Positions 60,713 to 64,000 of a stretch of DNA of 64,000 bases are shown here, piece by piece. The notes beneath the pieces are model-generated. The model was not told where the DNA came from. It saw only the letters and a program-made list of their open reading frames with translations, and ran no database searches. The first letter of the stretch is position 1. The number at the start of each line of letters is the position of its first letter. The stretch spans positions 412,501 through 476,500 of the forward strand of contig JAVXUO010002328.1 of the NCBI GenBank assembly GCA_033065855.1, read 5' to 3'. Both the position numbers and the translations under genes were made by a program. Source of the stretch: Escallonia rubra. Its lineage: Eukaryota; Streptophyta; Magnoliopsida; Escalloniales; Escalloniaceae.

Positions 60713-61398
60713 AAATAGACATAACAATGATAATACTACCCCAGTTTTCGAAGAACCAATTCAAATAAATAGAGAATCAAAGCAAAATAATCAACCGCAA
60801 TATCTACTTTTATACTGGATTTTTATGTTTGGTCTTACTTGGACCAGGTAAAAGAGTAACCCACCCCAGACCCCAATAAAGTGGAGGGTTAAAATTTTCT
60901 GTTAATGAAAAGCATATATTAGATATATTTTATATAAGTTTGTGAGATAGAAATGTAAAGAGTATCGGAAAACAGGATATAAAAAGGCAAACCTAAATAT
61001 AAAGTGAGGAAAGAAAAGCCGTTTTATAATTTTTTTTTTCGCACGTTAACTATGTGTTCATGTGTTTGGAGGATAAAATGCCATAATTCAGTCTCAAAAA
61101 TAAAAAAATATACACAATCTTACGGTCAAACCCATTAAAAACAATTCCTTAGACATGCATATAATGAAAATCTAACCAAGATTACCTATTCACTTGTTTT
61201 AAAAAGGTATTAAATCAAAATCTATTACTTCAAAATTTGTAATTCTAAAATAAAATGTTTGTTTCAAACCCGTATATGCCTGTCCGTACTTCATTTATTT
61301 ATTACTAAAAAAATTATTAAATTATCTATAACGTTCTTTTTTAGTTATAAATAAAAACGGACGCTTGATTCTAAAAATCCAAATGACGTTAATAGTAC
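60713..61398. other. AT-rich DNA
   Basis: No gene, RNA or repeat was recognised in this interval. Confidence 0.4.
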
Positions 61399-61399
61399 A

Positions 61400-61426
61400 C
61401 TAGCTAAAACCCCGTGCTATGCACGG
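61400..61426 (-). mobile_element. Helitron-like 3' terminus
   Basis: On the minus strand the sequence reads CCGTGCATAGCACGG (perfect 6-bp-arm hairpin, 61412-61426), then GGTTTTAGCTAG, and is followed by host T at 61399. A short GC-rich hairpin about 10 bases before a terminal CTAG with T outside is the Helitron 3' signature. The matching 5' end, expected at higher coordinates, was not found. Confidence 0.5.
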
Positions 61427-62990
61427 AAAAATAAAATACAAGTATCTTAATGTCTAGCAAAGTGAATCTTCCAAAAATAGAAATCTTCAAATTTACTTGC
61501 GACACTTTATTGGATACCTGTTATTTATATTACCTTGCTAATACTCTTTTAGATGATAACTAAAGTATTAATTTACACTTTTATAAAGTTCTTAGTGATG
61601 CAATGGATTGAAAAATTGCCACTATATTTCTCCTTTGTTTGGGCACGTCAACTTTTGTGTTGGTAAAACGATTATCTTCTCATTGCTCTTGTGTATTCTT
61701 TTAACAACAAAGTGGATGTTAACAAAAAAAAAATATTCACTCTTTGATCTTTTAGTAATCAATTATAGCAATGTGTGATTGTCATCTCTTTCTTGGTGGG
61801 ATACAACTGAAATTTCGCTTTATCTTTCATAAGACTGACTTATTTCAAGCCTTTTCAGCCATAGAATAAAGTTTCATCACAGAAGTGTTGAAATGGCCCA
61901 AATATTAATAATTTTTGGGCTAAGAAAAAAAAAGTCTGTTTATTTTTCTTTAGTCTCCTTCTCTCATGGATAATCGAAACTGGTTCCATCCTAACCGGTC
62001 AAAACATAACACAACAAATATTTTTTTTGCACATTCAATCTGTCAAAACAAATTTACCGCCTTTGTTTCAACAACGACGAATTGCCACAAATTATTATTA
62101 GTATGCTAATCAAATTTGCCCGACCAAGCTGTCAACATATTTACCATCCATGTTCAGCAACAAAGAGTTGCCACTAAAGATTATTAGTGTCTACGACTTA
62201 TCAGTGATTGCAAGATTAATATTTTATCAAAAGTACCACCAATGAGACTTAGTGACAATTGCCTTAACTACAAGAGGAGTTGAACTGAGTTAAATATGTC
62301 TGTTTCAATGTCTAAACCAACTTTTAAGTAGCAATGTTTTGAAAGCTCAATGTATCACTCACCAATTGATCAAATATTTTAAAATGCTATTTTACATACA
62401 TTTTGAATTTAGCATGCAAGCGAAATTAAGTTGTACATTTAACTTTTTCATTTTTTAGTTTTAGAACTGTGAAACAAATTATTTTGTCACTAAACTATTA
62501 AAACCTTAAACGATATCTATGCTAAGAAATTAAACTCGTTAAAGTCATACCAAATAAAGGAAAACGGCTTAATAAAAAAAGTCAAAATGAAGAAAATAGC
62601 ATAACCCGTTTTAAATTCAAATATATATGGGAGACATAAAAGTCTAACTGCTCAGCATGCTCTGATTGCTAACGAAGTAAACGAACCACCCAGTCAATTC
62701 CAGCTAAAGAATGGAAAAAATTCTATTCCATAAAAGAAGCTATTTGTTTTTTTACCTGTAAGGAAAAAATAGCAATTTATAAATTCTAAACAGTAAAAAA
62801 TGCAAACTTTAATGAAAAAGTACAAACTTAATTGAACTTCTAAATTACTATCTTTGTTTAAGAACTTGTTCATTTCCTTTTGGTTTTGATAAATCTCTTT
62901 ACAATTTGAATGAAGATCCTTGCAGTGGTTCATATACTCCATCTCTAGAAAACACCAAAACGGATGCATTCTTCAATCTTTTGAGAAGAT
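61427..62990. other. AT-rich gene-free DNA
   Basis: No recognised gene. The minus-strand ORF at 62694-62969 (91 codons, Phe/Tyr/Lys/Asn-rich) reflects base composition. Part of this region may belong to the Helitron whose 3' end is at 61400. Confidence 0.4.
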
Positions 62991-62994
62991 AATG

Positions 62995-63280
62995 CAGTAC
63001 TGGCATAACTCTACAGACAGACGCCCCCACCACCCTCAAGACGCAAACACCCACACATCACACACCACAAAACAAAGACATGACGATAATACAGACGCGT
63101 CGCCCCCCCACCGTACCACACCAACGTACACACACCCCACCCGCCAGACATGTACAGACAAACACAGGCCTCCCTTATACCCACAGACAAACACAGGCCA
63201 CCTTACAACCATCTACCCAGCCACCTTACTCCCCCACACCCAGCCATATTCGACCACTGCACACATCACGTCCCCCTGTT
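62995..63280. repeat. CA-rich, strand-asymmetric low-complexity block
   Basis: The plus strand is dominated by A and C with few G, and motifs such as CACACACC, ACAGACAAACACAGGCC (twice, near 63156 and 63184) and CCCACACCCAGCC recur. All three plus frames stay open for 87-130 codons because the block lacks stops, so these ORFs are not credible genes. Confidence 0.6.
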
Positions 63281-63640
63281 GGAAAATTTGGTGGAATCGG
63301 AATCAGAATTAAAGACTTTGAGGTACGTGATCGTTTTCTTTAAGGCTTTATTTGTTCCTATTCGAAATCGAGTGACGTGGCTTAATCTGAGCCATTCTCT
63401 TCCACTCATTTTGATCGGACGGCTGTAACTAAGATTACAGCATGCCTGCTGTAACTACCCTAGTTACAACAAGGACAGACTTTTCTTAATTTTCAGCTGC
63501 TCCTAATTTATATGTCGTTGGTTGCATTACGTGAAGCACAGAGTGGGAGTCCGACGTTGCGTTTGTTTGATTGCAAAGAAAAGTATACACGTGTACACGG
63601 TCCAACAATGATGATAAATTTGATGAACAGTAACTCTATC
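63281..63640. other. Unassigned sequence
   Basis: No gene was recognised between the two CA-rich blocks. Confidence 0.35.
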
Positions 63641-64000
63641 GCTCGCCACTGAAGAAGGATGGAACAACATCAACAGCCACTCCACCACCGCCACCACTCA
63701 CTCACGCACACAAACTCAAGCTCCTACGTACACAGCGGGAGCAGCCCCACAACACGGACGCATATACAGCACCTCCCTCCCCCTCCTCCACCCCTCCACT
63801 CATGCACAGAAACTCAACACACACACAACACGGAGCTCCTACGTAGACAGCGGCAATAGCCCATAACTTTCATACATTGCACAACTAGAAAATTACCGGT
63901 CACGCACTCAAACGGGGCACACAGAGGTACTATCCAATTAAGAAAGCCCATGTTGAGTTTTTTTTATGGCGGCACCTACCACCCGAAGCCACTTCTGGTG
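63641..64000. repeat. Second CA/CT-rich block with a short direct repeat, to window end
   Basis: The composition resembles 62995-63280. AGCTCCTACGTA followed by CACAGCGG or GACAGCGG occurs twice (63719-63738 and 63834-63853), 115 bp apart. It could be a leader of a gene or element lying to the right, but no coding exon is recognised. Confidence 0.4.

Noticed and set aside
1-64000. CRISPR arrays, bacterial operons, plasmid or phage features
   Set aside because: Nothing of the kind is present. The short tandem repeats found have no spacer-repeat structure, and all genes are spliced plant genes.

Overview
This is nuclear DNA of a flowering plant, most likely a eudicot. The evidence is split genes with GT-AG introns, a chloroplast-targeted chlorophyll-synthesis enzyme, plant-only gene families (an APO protein, a MEI2-like protein with three RRMs, an ASR3-type trihelix factor), an intron-containing tRNA-Tyr, AT-rich intergenic DNA and many small TIR transposons. 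The species cannot be named from the sequence. All exon models below were built by eye from splice sites, reading phase and recalled family similarity; no alignment was run.

Layout. 1-2.4 kb: the first coding exon of an APO-family gene (minus strand), whose remainder lies left of the window; its downstream intron holds a decayed LINE. 2.9-3.5 kb: a degraded GC-rich TIR element. 4.3-14.5 kb (minus): a 14-coding-exon MEI2-like RNA-binding protein gene. 14.5-20.1 kb: AT-rich gene-free DNA with one clean MITE and a tandem duplication. 20.1 kb: tRNA-Tyr(GUA). 21.9-25.5 kb (minus): a MHF1/CENP-S histone-fold gene whose introns contain a MITE and a 355-bp tandem duplication. 25.7-26.15 kb: a PIF/Tourist-like MITE. 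26-30.3 kb: no recognised gene. 30.3-32.1 kb (plus): a trihelix transcription factor. 32.9-34.5 kb (minus): Mg-protoporphyrin IX methyltransferase (CHLM). 35.7-36.0 kb: a second copy of the 15-kb MITE. 36.2-46.0 kb and 47.4-58.3 kb (plus): two tandem, apparently intact, 29-exon GH38 alpha-mannosidase genes. 59-61.4 kb: a Mutator-like TIR element with a GC-rich core, apparently nested in a decayed Helitron. 61.4-64 kb: AT-rich DNA followed by strand-asymmetric CA-rich DNA.

The genes do not form an operon-like or cluster pathway. Their roles are separate: organellar RNA function (APO), meiosis and development (MEI2-like), DNA repair and kinetochore (MHF1), transcriptional repression (trihelix), chlorophyll synthesis (CHLM) and vacuolar or apoplastic N-glycan trimming (mannosidases). 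The only functional cluster is the mannosidase pair, a tandem duplication in which all 28 intron positions are preserved.

The most noteworthy signals are four introns that require GC rather than GT donors (one created since the mannosidase duplication, one shared by both copies, one inside RRM3 of the MEI2-like gene), a MEI2-like hinge that looks eroded to a frame-neutral cassette exon, a two-member MITE family with perfect 10-bp target duplications, and a GC-rich non-autonomous TIR element present twice. I found no evidence for an entirely new biological system.
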